Positions 49,570 to 57,694 are shown, numbered from the stretch's first letter. The stretch: DNA of 64,000 nucleotides from an uncultured Clostridia bacterium (GCA_937906945.1 CALCUE010000035.1:1-64000), one strand, 5' to 3'. The notes: generated by a model not told the origin, from the letters alone. A program made the numbers and translations.

Positions 49570-50355
49570 TTATCTCGCCTTAATACCCATTCTCTGACGT
49601 GTTACCTCGTACATCATGACCGAGGCCGCCACCGAAGCGTTGAGAGACTCGATCTGTCCCCGCATCGGAAGAGAAAGCACAAAATCACATTTTTCTTTGA
49701 CAAGGCGGCTGACGCCCTCGCCTTCCGCTCCGACCACAAGGCCGACGCTTCCGGTAAAGTCCTCCGTCCAAAGCGGCGCGCCGTCCATATCGGCGCCGAA
49801 GATCCATACGCCCCGTTCTTTCAGCTCATCAATGGTCCGGGAGATGTTGGCGACCCGAACCACCGGCACATACTCCACCGCGCCGACGCTGGTTTTGGCT
49901 ACCACGTAATTGAGCCCCACGCTCCGTCTTCTGGGAATGATGACGCCGTGAGCGCCGCAGCATTCCGCCGTCCGGATGATCGCGCCAAGGTTGTGGCCGT
50001 CCTCCAATCCATCGGTGATAATAATGAACGGTTTTTCGCCCCGTTCTTCCGCCAAACGAAACACGTCGTCCAGCGAAGCGTAGCTGTGAGCCGCGGCCAT
50101 CGCGACAACGCCCTGAGCGTTGGCTCCGGCGGCCAATTCATCAATTTTGATGGGAGCGACCTCTTTGACCGGTGTCCCGGCTTCTTTTGCCATGGCGTAA
50201 AGTTTGCCGAGACCGGTGGAGCCTTTTGCCACCAGAATGCGGTCGATCTCCCGCTTGGATTTCAGCGCTTCCAGAACCGCGTTGCGGCCAACGATTTTAT
50301 CTTTATCCGCTTCGTTTTCACGGATCTCTTCTCTTGTTTCTTTTCTCTCGTCCAT
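49570..50355 (-). CDS. rlmB: TrmH-family 23S rRNA 2'-O-methyltransferase, RlmB-like
   Basis: A 261-residue SPOUT methyltransferase. Residues 20-95 form the substrate-binding domain (GRNAVLEALKS); the catalytic knot has DGLEDGHNLGAIIRTAECCGAHGVI, GLVVGAEGEGVSRLV and LPMRGQIESLNASVAASVMMYE. RlmB methylates G2251 in the 23S P-loop; other TrmH-type proteins modify different positions, so exact target is inferred. One base separates it from padR. A charged 20-residue leader (MDERKETREEIRENEADKD) is unusual and acidic. Confidence 0.88.
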   Translation of the reverse strand: MDERKETREEIRENEADKDKIVGRNAVLEALKSKREIDRILVAKGSTGLGKLYAMAKEAGTPVKEVAPIKIDELAAGANAQGVVAMAAAHSYASLDDVFRLAEERGEKPFIIITDGLEDGHNLGAIIRTAECCGAHGVIIPRRRSVGLNYVVAKTSVGAVEYVPVVRVANISRTIDELKERGVWIFGADMDGAPLWTEDFTGSVGLVVGAEGEGVSRLVKEKCDFVLSLPMRGQIESLNASVAASVMMYEVTRQRMGIKAR

Positions 50356-50356
50356 T

Positions 50357-50692
50357 TTATTCTTCCTTCATCAGTGTGGAAATATTGACGACCGTCTCGA
50401 TCCAGCAATCACGGAGCTGACCGTTGATTTTGGTGCCTTTGGCCGTCCGGACATAGTATTTACGGGGTTTCCCTTCGGACATATCCCACTCGCTCTGGAG
50501 AAGTCCCTGCTTTTCCAGACGTCGCAGCAGCGGATAGAGCGTATTGCCATCGACCGGAACGCCCTTTTCCGTCAGTTCCTGCCCCAAAGAATAGCCGTAT
50601 TTTGGCGTGGAGAGTTGGTTCAGAACGCCGAGAACAACGGTTCCCCGGCGAAGTTCCGACACAAAACCGGTGATAATTTCGTCATCGCTCAA
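50357..50692 (-). CDS. PadR-family transcriptional regulator
   Basis: A 111-residue winged-helix repressor. SELRRGTVVLGVLNQL, YGYSLGQELTEKG and GNTLYPLLRRLEKQGLLQSEW are the family motifs; the short C-terminal helix serves dimerisation. PadR proteins respond to small aromatic or lipophilic compounds or to envelope stress. TTG start, with a perfect AGGAGGTGA seven bases upstream; the TGA of that site is the stop codon of the small ORF at 50700-50825. It should be translationally coupled to that ORF and lead the padR-rlmB-pseudo-ATPase unit. Confidence 0.88.
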   Translation of the reverse strand: MSDDEIITGFVSELRRGTVVLGVLNQLSTPKYGYSLGQELTEKGVPVDGNTLYPLLRRLEKQGLLQSEWDMSEGKPRKYYVRTAKGTKINGQLRDCWIETVVNISTLMKEE

Positions 50693-50699
50693 CGCTCCA

Positions 50700-50825
50700 T
50701 CACCTCCTGCTTCGGTCAGAAAACGGCTTTATTAAGCGATTTTTTGTCCTATTTGCCTTCGTTCTTTTCGGGCGGCGTTTTCGTTTTCTTTCCGTTGGGT
50801 GATTTTCAAAACGTCTTTTTTTCAT
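50700..50825 (-). CDS. Possible 41-residue highly basic leader peptide
   Basis: An ORF of 41 codons from the ATG at 50823-50825, beginning MKKRRFENHPTERKRKRRPK and ending PFSDRSRR; 20 of 41 residues are Lys or Arg. The start lies about 15 bases after the predicted start site of the strong promoter at 50846-50875, with GGAAAA upstream as a weak ribosome site. The stop codon is the TGA inside the padR Shine-Dalgarno sequence AGGAGGTGA, so translation of this ORF would affect padR initiation. The A-rich, AGA-rich codons differ from neighbouring genes, and a chance ORF is possible. Confidence 0.4.
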   Translation of the reverse strand: MKKRRFENHPTERKRKRRPKRTKANRTKNRLIKPFSDRSRR

Positions 50826-50845
50826 GCCGCGCTTTTCCGATTTCT

Positions 50846-50875
50846 ATTATACAGTATATTATACTCCATTGTCAA
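50846..50875 (-). promoter_or_regulatory. padR promoter with overlapping palindromic operators
   Basis: Minus-strand perfect TTGACA (50870-50875) and perfect TATAAT (50846-50851), spacer 18. Two overlapping inverted repeats cover the spacer and -10: AGTATA-T-TATACT at 50853-50865 and TATAC-A-GTATA at 50848-50858. A PadR dimer bound here would block the polymerase, so autorepression is likely. Confidence 0.7.
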
Positions 50876-51009
50876 TACTAAATTAAAAAAATTTTCAAAA
50901 TAATTTTATTTTGCTTTAATATTTTTAACAATTTATTTATTTTTCATTTTACTTTTTCATTTATTTATTTTATACATAAAATACTGTGTACCACACGAAA
51001 ACGCAAAAA

Positions 51010-51043
51010 AACGACCGAAACAGGAAAACCCTGTCCGGTCGTT
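51010..51043 (-). terminator. Terminator downstream of ygfK
   Basis: Outer stem 51010-51017 with 51036-51043 and inner stem 51020-51024 with 51030-51034, followed on the minus strand by a U-run (A at 51005-51010). Confidence 0.75.
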
Positions 51044-51097
51044 CAAAATGGTTCGAAATTCAGTTAGAAAAGTACGATTTTTGGCTTATTTACGCGG

Positions 51098-54022
51098 TTA
51101 TTCCACTTTAAGGAACCGAGGGAAACGCTTCATCAGGATCCCCGCGACCTCCCGAATCTCGTCCGGAATCATGCCCAAAGGCCCATTGATGGGGTCATAT
51201 TTGAATACTTTGCCCTCCATCCGGAACCAACAGTTGTTGGCTTCCCCGGTAACGTAGAATCCTTCGTTTTCACTCTTGCGGAAGTTTTCCTCATCGAGGA
51301 ACAGCGTAAATTTCTCTTTATACGGTTTTCCCTCATAGGGACAACAGTCCGCGCAAAGGCCGCAGTCGTCGCAAAACTCGTTCACATGGACGATCTGGTG
51401 ACTGCCGCCCGACAGTTTGACAACAAAATTGGCTCGATTCGGACAGGATTCCACGCAAAAGCGGCACGCCGTATCGCATTCCATGCACCGTTCCGCTTCT
51501 CCGCAGTTTTTGCAATCGGCGCAAAGGTTGCCCCGTTTCTCCAAAAATCCAAGATTTTCGATTTCGTTGTCCGGCATGTACTTATCGAAATGGCAATGGG
51601 CCATCTTTTTGGCAAGTCTTTGGGCGTCCGCCACCACTTCGGCGATTCCCTTTGTCTTTCCGAAGGAGGCGTTGCCCACCAGATAGGTGGCGCTGTCCAT
51701 TTCCTCCAGAAGCGATGAATCGCAAAGTTCGTCACTGGCGTTGAGGACCAGATCCGCGGGAATTTTGTCTTTTTCCCCGGTATCGACCACCGGTCGAACA
51801 CCGGTTTTTTCGTCCGGCTCTCCCAGGGTCGAAACGTGGCAGAAAAGCTGTCCGGACCGTACCCCGCTGGGGATCCGGTTCGTCACAAGGAAAATGCCCT
51901 CTTTCTGAAGATCGGCGATCTCCCCGGCCGAAGCTGTCATATCCTCCCGCGCGCGGTCAAAGACCAGCGTCACCCGATCGACCATCGGAAGCTTTTTAGC
52001 GCAGCGAGCCGCCGCTACGGCTGTATGACCGCCGCCGATGACCACCACGCAGCCTTCGGTGCTTTCTCCGAGGCCATCCGGGTCTTTTTTATATTTTTCC
52101 AGAAAATCCAGCGCCGGGCTGTTCTTTCCGAAGGCGAATTTCAGCGGTTTCTGCGTTCCGGCGCCGATGGCCAGAACAATTTTGGCAAAGCCCTGTTCCC
52201 GAAGCTCCTGAAGGGACGTAATTTCCGTTCCGAGCTCCATGTGAATCCCAAGCGCCTGAATGAGCGTGGCGTCCCATTCCACGTCGGAATCTTTGACCCT
52301 AAAGGACGGAATGTATTTAGTCACGGCGCCGCCGGGACGCTCCTCTTTATCAAAAATCGTGACATTAGCGCCCTGTCTTGCCAAAAAGCACGCCGTTGCC
52401 AGACCGGCGGGACCGCATCCGATCACAGCGATCGGCTCTCCGGCCCGGGAACGGAGCTCCGTTTCGTCCAAAAGATCGAAACAGGCGTTTTGCGCCGCCT
52501 TATAGGTCTCCTCGTTAATATGGATGGGGCACTCATAAAACCGTCTGGCGCAGGAATCGGCGCAGGGATGGGAACAAAGGGTCTCCGTTGTAAACGGAAG
52601 CGGGTTCCGTTCAAAGATCACCCGCAGCGCCTCCAGGCTTTTCCCGTTTTTGATAAGCCGCAAAATCAGCGGAATATCCTGTCCCAAAGGACAGACCGCT
52701 CGGCAGAACGCTCTGTCACAGCCAATGAGTGGAATAGGTCCTTCGGTTTTCTTCGCTTTCACCGCCGGATCGTTCTTATAACGTCCGCTGGCGTAAGCGT
52801 CTTTTTCAATGTCCGGCAGATCGGAGGTGAAAATACCGGAGAACTGAGCGTAATCACAGCGGGAAACCTCGTCCGCCGCCTGTTTCAATCTTGCCAGACC
52901 GCCGGGGCGTACCCAGTCGGAAACAGCGGTGATAGGCCAGATCCCGGCATTAAAGAGCTTTGTAATCGTATAACGGTCCGCGCCGCCGGAAAAACAGATC
53001 CGAAGACCGCCGCCGAAATCGTTGGCAATCTTTTCCGTCAGCGAAAAAGCGATGGGGAAAAGAGCCCGGCCGACCAGACGACCACCGGAAACTCCGGTCT
53101 CGTTTTCCACCCGAAGACCGTCGCAGACCTTGACGCCGAACTCCAGACGATAGGAGTCCGCTTTCATCTGAAGACGCAAAAGCGCCGGTTTTAAGTCCTC
53201 ATAAAGCGCCGACGCGGCGATCCGGTCGGCATCAACTTCCAATTTATCATAACCGTTGATATCCAGAATGCCCCGAAGGGAATAATAACCCAAAAGGTCG
53301 GGACTCAGCCGCACAAAGGTATGGAGCCGTTTTTCCTCAATGAGATAAGTGGCGCAAGCCTCGATCTCCTCGGCGGAAAGTCCCTCCTTCGGAACAAACG
53401 TGACCGAAGAGGAAACGTTGGGGCTGATATCCGAAAGATAGGTGTTGTCAATGCCGTCCAGTTCGTCCATATGCGCCCTGGCCCAGTTTTCGCATTCCCG
53501 CCAGACCGGCGTATATTCGGCGGATTTCAGTCCTTCCAAAAAGGCGTTCATTTTTTCCGATTGAAGATCGGCAAGGTCGCCGCCGACGGACATCTGGAAC
53601 AAAAAGCCCTCCGGCACACCAAGTTCAAACGCCGTACTCAAAAGCTTGATGGCGTACCAGGCCTTGACGTATTCCCCAAAGGCCTCACCGATGGAAAGCT
53701 CGGACGGCGCTTCCGAAGAATAGGAGCAATCGCCGATGGAGGCGCTGGGTTTTTCGCAAACTTCGGCGTCGGGAACGACGGTTTTCAGCTCAAAAAAGCG
53801 GGCGCCGGAAAAATAGGCGGCGATAATGCTCTGCGCCGTCTGGGTCAAAGGACCGGCCGCCGGACCGATGGGGTTCTCGATCCGCATTCCGAAGATGGAA
53901 AGACGGGGTCTTCCCGCTTTATAAAAATCCCTGACACCGAAAATCGAGCCGTCGGCGGCATATTCCTCCAACAGCTTCGCCATCAGTTTTTCAAAGGAAA
54001 GCGGTTTTATTCTTTCGCCCAT
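51098..54022 (-). CDS. ygfK: YgfK-type flavo-iron-sulfur oxidoreductase (putative selenate reductase subunit)
   Basis: A 974-residue multidomain protein. Residues 1-430 are dihydroorotate-dehydrogenase-like (MRIENPIGPAAGPLTQTAQS); about 440-800 resemble the glutamate synthase small subunit with FAD motif VIGCGPAGLATA near 527 and NAD(P)H motif VVIGGGHTAVAAARCA near 661; cysteine clusters at about 828-850 (CADCKNCGEAERC, CDTACRFC) and 884-895 (CDDCGLCADCCP) should bind [4Fe-4S] centres. Family members are named for E. coli YgfK, linked to selenate reduction and purine or pyrimidine catabolism. Usual partner genes (xanthine dehydrogenase, SsnA, dihydropyrimidinase) are not in the window. It may transfer electrons from NADPH to an unknown acceptor. 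Confidence 0.87.
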   Translation of the reverse strand: MGERIKPLSFEKLMAKLLEEYAADGSIFGVRDFYKAGRPRLSIFGMRIENPIGPAAGPLTQTAQSIIAAYFSGARFFELKTVVPDAEVCEKPSASIGDCSYSSEAPSELSIGEAFGEYVKAWYAIKLLSTAFELGVPEGFLFQMSVGGDLADLQSEKMNAFLEGLKSAEYTPVWRECENWARAHMDELDGIDNTYLSDISPNVSSSVTFVPKEGLSAEEIEACATYLIEEKRLHTFVRLSPDLLGYYSLRGILDINGYDKLEVDADRIAASALYEDLKPALLRLQMKADSYRLEFGVKVCDGLRVENETGVSGGRLVGRALFPIAFSLTEKIANDFGGGLRICFSGGADRYTITKLFNAGIWPITAVSDWVRPGGLARLKQAADEVSRCDYAQFSGIFTSDLPDIEKDAYASGRYKNDPAVKAKKTEGPIPLIGCDRAFCRAVCPLGQDIPLILRLIKNGKSLEALRVIFERNPLPFTTETLCSHPCADSCARRFYECPIHINEETYKAAQNACFDLLDETELRSRAGEPIAVIGCGPAGLATACFLARQGANVTIFDKEERPGGAVTKYIPSFRVKDSDVEWDATLIQALGIHMELGTEITSLQELREQGFAKIVLAIGAGTQKPLKFAFGKNSPALDFLEKYKKDPDGLGESTEGCVVVIGGGHTAVAAARCAKKLPMVDRVTLVFDRAREDMTASAGEIADLQKEGIFLVTNRIPSGVRSGQLFCHVSTLGEPDEKTGVRPVVDTGEKDKIPADLVLNASDELCDSSLLEEMDSATYLVGNASFGKTKGIAEVVADAQRLAKKMAHCHFDKYMPDNEIENLGFLEKRGNLCADCKNCGEAERCMECDTACRFCVESCPNRANFVVKLSGGSHQIVHVNEFCDDCGLCADCCPYEGKPYKEKFTLFLDEENFRKSENEGFYVTGEANNCWFRMEGKVFKYDPINGPLGMIPDEIREVAGILMKRFPRFLKVE

Positions 54023-54059
54023 CTAAGTTCCCTCCGTTTGCGCAGATTACTACAAAATA

Positions 54060-54088
54060 ATTTTATCATCTTTTCTTCGCAATTACAA
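54060..54088 (-). promoter_or_regulatory. Promoter of ygfK
   Basis: Minus-strand TTGTAA (54083-54088) and TAAAAT (54060-54065), spacer 17, TGA extended -10, about 38 bases before the ygfK ATG. Confidence 0.62.
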
Positions 54089-54093
54089 GCCTT

Positions 54094-55305
54094 TTAGAAA
54101 AGTCCAAAAGCGGCAATAAAGCCTACCGCCATGGAAAGAAGCGCCATCAAAACGCCCACCGTGACATGGACCCGAAGATGCATCACCAAAAGCGCGAAAA
54201 ATTCCCGGATAAAGCCGTTGGGCCAGAAATACCATTTGGTATCTCCGGCAATTCCCTCGGCGTCCATTCCGACCTGTTGCGCCAGAATGCCGCTTCGGAG
54301 CATGTGGTAGTTGGTCGTGGCAAAAGCCACCTTGGCGTTTGGATTTTGTTCCTCGATGATTTTTTTGGAAAAGAACATATTTTCATAGGTGTTCCGGGAC
54401 TGCTTTTCCGGAAAGACCTCGTCGTTTTCCGCTCCGTGTGCCAGAAGATAGAGCTCCATGGCGGAGCCTTCGCTGATAACTTCGTTGCTTCCTTTTCCAC
54501 CGGAGGGTACGTATTTGACCGGTTTCCCGGTGGCGATCTCCTGTTCCCAGGCATACCGGATCGCCCGGTTGACCCGTCCTTTCAAAAGCGGCAGAAGTCC
54601 TCCTCGTTTGTCGATGGAACAGCCTAATATAATGATATAATCTTTATCATAGGAAGGCACCTGTCGGGCCGCCTTATACCCCATCACCGCCGTTCCGGCG
54701 AGAACACACTCGAAATAGCAGAGCATCAGAAGGCAGAACAGCGGAAATGTTGTATTGAGCCAGACCATCCACGCCGTTTTTTCCGCCACCATTCTTTCCA
54801 GAAAATCAGAAAGGATATAAATAACGATCGTTCCGCCGATATAAAGAGCTCCCACCAGAACGCTCAGCGCGTTATGAAGACGAAAACCCTCCCGATGGAT
54901 CAGTTCCAGGTTACTGATCCCCACCAAAACGCAGATCGCCGTCAGAATAAAAACCGCGTAATAGGAAAACTGCCGGGGAAAGGCGACGATGGATTCATAG
55001 ATATGCCGGGCCGAAAGATCCCCGCTCCAGAAATCTTCGAGTCTTGCCACAGCCAGGGCCACCGTCATGGTCGAAAGGAAAAGGATCCCGCCGATCAGCA
55101 TGATGTTTTTATAAGAATACAGAGTCCTTCGGAACGATTTTTTCAACTCCAACCCAAAAAGGGCAAGAGAACACAGTAAAATCCAAAAAATCGAAAGAAA
55201 AATGGCCCGAGGCAAAAACGCCCGGTTTCCTCCGACAAAAAAGAACGGGATCGCCGCCGGAAGAAACGCCAACAAATAAAGTCCTTTCCCTTGAATGTTC
55301 CTCAT
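54094..55305 (-). CDS. YdcF-family membrane protein (DUF218)
   Basis: A 403-residue protein. Residues 1-220 contain about six membrane helices; the C-terminal part is the DUF218 domain: YIIILGCSIDKRGGL near residue 227, the GRVNRAIRYAWE helix, PSGGKGSNEVISEGSAM near 270, SRNTYENMFFSKKI and ATTNYHMLRSG. Such proteins (SanA/YdcF/ElyC) are involved in envelope processes but their activity is not settled. ATG at 55303-55305 is chosen because GGAG lies upstream and the helices start there; a frame 27 residues longer has no site. It has its own promoter (55338-55366). Confidence 0.82.
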   Translation of the reverse strand: MRNIQGKGLYLLAFLPAAIPFFFVGGNRAFLPRAIFLSIFWILLCSLALFGLELKKSFRRTLYSYKNIMLIGGILFLSTMTVALAVARLEDFWSGDLSARHIYESIVAFPRQFSYYAVFILTAICVLVGISNLELIHREGFRLHNALSVLVGALYIGGTIVIYILSDFLERMVAEKTAWMVWLNTTFPLFCLLMLCYFECVLAGTAVMGYKAARQVPSYDKDYIIILGCSIDKRGGLLPLLKGRVNRAIRYAWEQEIATGKPVKYVPSGGKGSNEVISEGSAMELYLLAHGAENDEVFPEKQSRNTYENMFFSKKIIEEQNPNAKVAFATTNYHMLRSGILAQQVGMDAEGIAGDTKWYFWPNGFIREFFALLVMHLRVHVTVGVLMALLSMAVGFIAAFGLF

Positions 55306-55337
55306 CCTATCACTCCAAACCGTTTCGAGCTTTTTCC

Positions 55338-55366
55338 ATAGTACCATTTTCCCGCTCCGAATGCAA
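55338..55366 (-). promoter_or_regulatory. Promoter of the YdcF-family gene
   Basis: Minus-strand TTGCAT (55361-55366) and TACTAT (55338-55343), spacer 17, TGG extended -10. Confidence 0.5.
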
Positions 55367-55388
55367 CATTTCCTCCACTTGGGCATAA

Positions 55389-55423
55389 AAACCGGTCGGA
55401 GAGCGTTTTTCTCCGACCGGTTT
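55389..55423 (-). terminator. Terminator of the pcrA-to-NUDIX gene run
   Basis: A 14-bp stem (55389-55402 with 55410-55423) with a 7-base loop sits six bases after the NUDIX stop; the A-run at 55387-55391 gives the minus-strand U-run. Confidence 0.82.
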
Positions 55424-55428
55424 CTTTC

Positions 55429-55911
55429 TTACTCCATTTCCGTTCGAAGCGTGAACGCCTCGGGCAGATCCGTGATCGCCGTTTTCAAAAACTCCGGATA
55501 AAAATAGAGTTCTTTCAGTTTCTCAAACGGAAGCCATTCAAAAATATGGCTGTGTTTTTCCTCCGTACCCAAAAAACTTTGTCCCCGGGAGAACAAATCG
55601 GACTTCGTCACGTCCATCAGAAAATAAAAGCCGAGTTCATGGTACCGAAGATGATCGACGTCCTCGGTAAAAAACGCCTGGTTGAGCCAAAGGGGTCGCT
55701 CTATCTTCGTCTCGATGTCCAATTCCTCCGAAAGCTCCCGCAGAACGGCGTTTTCAGCGGTTTCTCCCATCTGAACACGACCGCCGGGAAGATAATAATA
55801 GGGCGATCGCTCGTCACGCATGGCCAGAATTTTTCCCTCATGAAGAATCACGGCGCACGCCCGAACGTTCAGTTTTCCCTCTTCGGTAACAAACGAAAGA
55901 TCCATGCTCAT
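55429..55911 (-). CDS. NUDIX hydrolase
   Basis: A 160-residue NUDIX protein. The Nudix box is GRVQMGETAENAVLRELSEELDIE (positions about 45-68, with the REL-SEEL core that binds metal). The C-terminal half (SHIFEWLPFEKLKELYFYPEFLK) belongs to the substrate-selective part. It may act on ADP-ribose or oxidised nucleotides; no specific prediction is safe. ATG at 55909-55911 overlaps the upstream Ntn-hydrolase stop (ATGA) with GGTGG before it; an upstream GTG is less likely. Confidence 0.85.
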   Translation of the reverse strand: MSMDLSFVTEEGKLNVRACAVILHEGKILAMRDERSPYYYLPGGRVQMGETAENAVLRELSEELDIETKIERPLWLNQAFFTEDVDHLRYHELGFYFLMDVTKSDLFSRGQSFLGTEEKHSHIFEWLPFEKLKELYFYPEFLKTAITDLPEAFTLRTEME

Positions 55912-56603
55912 TGACCCCACCCGTGCTTTTCGATATGCTCAAAGTCGCCATTCAAACAGTAATAAACGGCGTTTTCGTTTTTTGAATAGACAAAGGAGAC
56001 CTTCGTTCCCCATTGTCCCTCCTGTTTGACATTTTCCAGAAGTTTCATCCCGTCCATCGCGGAAAACGAAGCCGGGCTGTTTTTCAAAATTTCTTCGGCT
56101 TTGTCATAGCGGTCCTTTCCGTAAAACGGGTTGCTGTAATCGGAAAGCTCTTCGAGCAGCGGAAAGTTAGCAATCACCGCATAGTCTTCGACGATCTCAC
56201 GATACCCCAGACCCGGTTCCACCAAAAGCGTCCGTCCGTTTTCATCGCCGATGAGGGAATGCATGGAACCGCCGGGCACGTTGACCAGCGTCTTATTTTG
56301 AACGATAGCGAGAACGTCGTCAAAGGAATACTGTCCTCTCAGGTAGCGGTTGGTCAGAAGGTCGATCCGCTCCCGCTTTTTTCCCTTTTCCGGCAAAAAA
56401 TCGTTCCCGTTCATGTAAGGCAGATTGGAAAACCGGCCATGACGGTTGACACCGTGCGTGTAGTAAAGGGTCGAGCCCACCTTAATCCCTACGGTAAAGA
56501 TATCTTTCGTCTTATATAGCCCGAAATTCCAGACCGCCGGATCGATATCAAGGTTGAACCCGTAAAGCAGGTCGTCCCCTTTTTTCATAAAACCTGTGCA
56601 CAT
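55908..56603 (-). CDS. Linear-amide C-N hydrolase, Ntn/choloylglycine-hydrolase type
   Basis: A 231-residue Ntn-hydrolase. After removal of Met1 the N-terminal Cys2 (MCTGF) would be the nucleophile, as in the C59 family of bile salt hydrolases and penicillin V acylases; GFNLDIDP near residue 15, HGVNRHGRFSNLPYMNG near 50 and SMHSLIGD match the family. It is about 90 residues shorter than true bile salt hydrolases, as are related proteins annotated only as linear amide hydrolases, so the substrate is unclear. It is coupled to the NUDIX gene and follows the 72-residue protein by one base. Confidence 0.8.
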   Translation of the reverse strand: MCTGFMKKGDDLLYGFNLDIDPAVWNFGLYKTKDIFTVGIKVGSTLYYTHGVNRHGRFSNLPYMNGNDFLPEKGKKRERIDLLTNRYLRGQYSFDDVLAIVQNKTLVNVPGGSMHSLIGDENGRTLLVEPGLGYREIVEDYAVIANFPLLEELSDYSNPFYGKDRYDKAEEILKNSPASFSAMDGMKLLENVKQEGQWGTKVSFVYSKNENAVYYCLNGDFEHIEKHGWGQ

Positions 56604-56604
56604 A

Positions 56605-56823
56605 TTATTTTTTATCCTTTACAAAAAATGAGGCGATAAGAGATCCCACCATCAAAACGGCATAGAGGGCGTAGCAGATTCGCCACCAGTAGGCGTCAAA
56701 GGCGAAATCCCCGATATAGATCGTTCGTCCCAGTCCCGGGTTGCTCAGCGCGCAAAAGACGAAAATGACGGCAATAACGAACATTCCAAGGCTTATGAGC
56801 CGTAAAATCGTTTGCTTACTCAT
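56605..56823 (-). CDS. Small two-helix membrane protein
   Basis: A 72-residue protein with two hydrophobic helices (about 7-25 and 47-66) joined by a polar loop (GRTIYIGDFAFDAYWWR). The tail is positive (VKDKK). The ATG overlaps the folD stop by eight bases (ATGAGTAA). No family recognised. Its conserved-looking layout and overlaps on both sides suggest it is real and co-translated. Confidence 0.7.
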   Translation of the reverse strand: MSKQTILRLISLGMFVIAVIFVFCALSNPGLGRTIYIGDFAFDAYWWRICYALYAVLMVGSLIASFFVKDKK

Positions 56824-57694
56824 GGTTTTTCGCCGCTTCTTCCCGCTCCAACGCCAATTCCGCCGCTGTGACGGTATTTTTCATCAGCATCGCCACCGTC
56901 ATTGGACCAACGCCGCCGGGAACCGGCGTAATGGCCGCCGCTTTCGGCTCGACTTCGGCAAATTCCACGTCGCCGCAGAGCTTGCCGTTTTCGTCATGGT
57001 TGATACCGACGTCCACCACAACAGCGCCCTCTTTCACCATGTCGCCGGTGATAAAATGAGGTTTGCCGACAGCGGAAACCAGAATGTCCGCCCGTGAGGT
57101 ATGAAAACGAAGATCGGACGTGCCTCGGTGACAGACCGTCACCGTGCCGCCGGAATGCATAAGCATAATCGCCATGGGTTTGCCGACAATGTCGCTCCGT
57201 CCAACGACGACGCACTCTTTTCCGGCGATGTCAATGCCGTTACGAAACAGCAGTTCGATGACGCCGGCCGGGGTACAGGGAAGAAAATGATAGTCTCCCC
57301 GAAGCAGAAGCCCCGTATTGATGGGGTGAAAAGCGTCCACGTCTTTTTCCGGCGGGATGCATAGAAGCGCTTTTTCGGCGTCCAGATGGGCCGGAATGGG
57401 CATCTGGAGCAGAATTCCGTCAATATCCCGTCGCTCGGCCAGAGAATTCAGAATAAACTCCAGACTTTCCTGCCGGATATCGGCGCCGAGCGTATAAATT
57501 TCGCTGGCGATTCCGACTTCCTCACAGGCTTTCTGTTTATTGCGGACGTAGATTTTGGAGGCCGGGTCGTCACCGACCAGAACCACCGCCAAAGCCGGGC
57601 GTTTTTTCTTTTCCGCCACCATTTTTTCCACTTTGGCCTTCATTTCCGCCCGAACGTCCGAAGCGATCTTTTTTCCGTCAATGATCAATGCCAA
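56816..57694 (-). CDS. folD: Bifunctional methylenetetrahydrofolate dehydrogenase/cyclohydrolase
   Basis: A 292-residue enzyme. The catalytic Lys lies in YVRNKQKACEEVG (the YVxxK motif); DGILLQMPIPAHLD, VVVGRSDIVGKPMA near residue 165 and TPVPGGVGPMTVAML are all conserved. It interconverts 5,10-methylene- and 10-formyl-tetrahydrofolate with NADP. I choose the TTG at 57694 (ALIIDGKKIAS after the start), with GAGGGTG six bases upstream; a GTG three codons earlier lies too close to that site. It overlaps lgt by 17 bases. Confidence 0.95.
   Translation of the reverse strand: MALIIDGKKIASDVRAEMKAKVEKMVAEKKKRPALAVVLVGDDPASKIYVRNKQKACEEVGIASEIYTLGADIRQESLEFILNSLAERRDIDGILLQMPIPAHLDAEKALLCIPPEKDVDAFHPINTGLLLRGDYHFLPCTPAGVIELLFRNGIDIAGKECVVVGRSDIVGKPMAIMLMHSGGTVTVCHRGTSDLRFHTSRADILVSAVGKPHFITGDMVKEGAVVVDVGINHDENGKLCGDVEFAEVEPKAAAITPVPGGVGPMTVAMLMKNTVTAAELALEREEAAKNHE

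Larger units (their letters stand above)
50693..51097. other. 405-base intergenic region with very AT-rich block
   Basis: Contains the basic small ORF (50700-50825), the padR promoter and palindromes (50846-50875), then about 115 bases that are nearly all A and T (50876-50990), and the ygfK terminator (51010-51043). I see no RNA gene in it. The AT block has no clear promoter of its own reading plus-ward. Confidence 0.6.

Noticed and set aside
50876..50990. The AT-rich block considered as a replication origin or a horizontal-transfer border
   Set aside because: No DnaA-box cluster, direct repeats or mobile gene can be seen around it.
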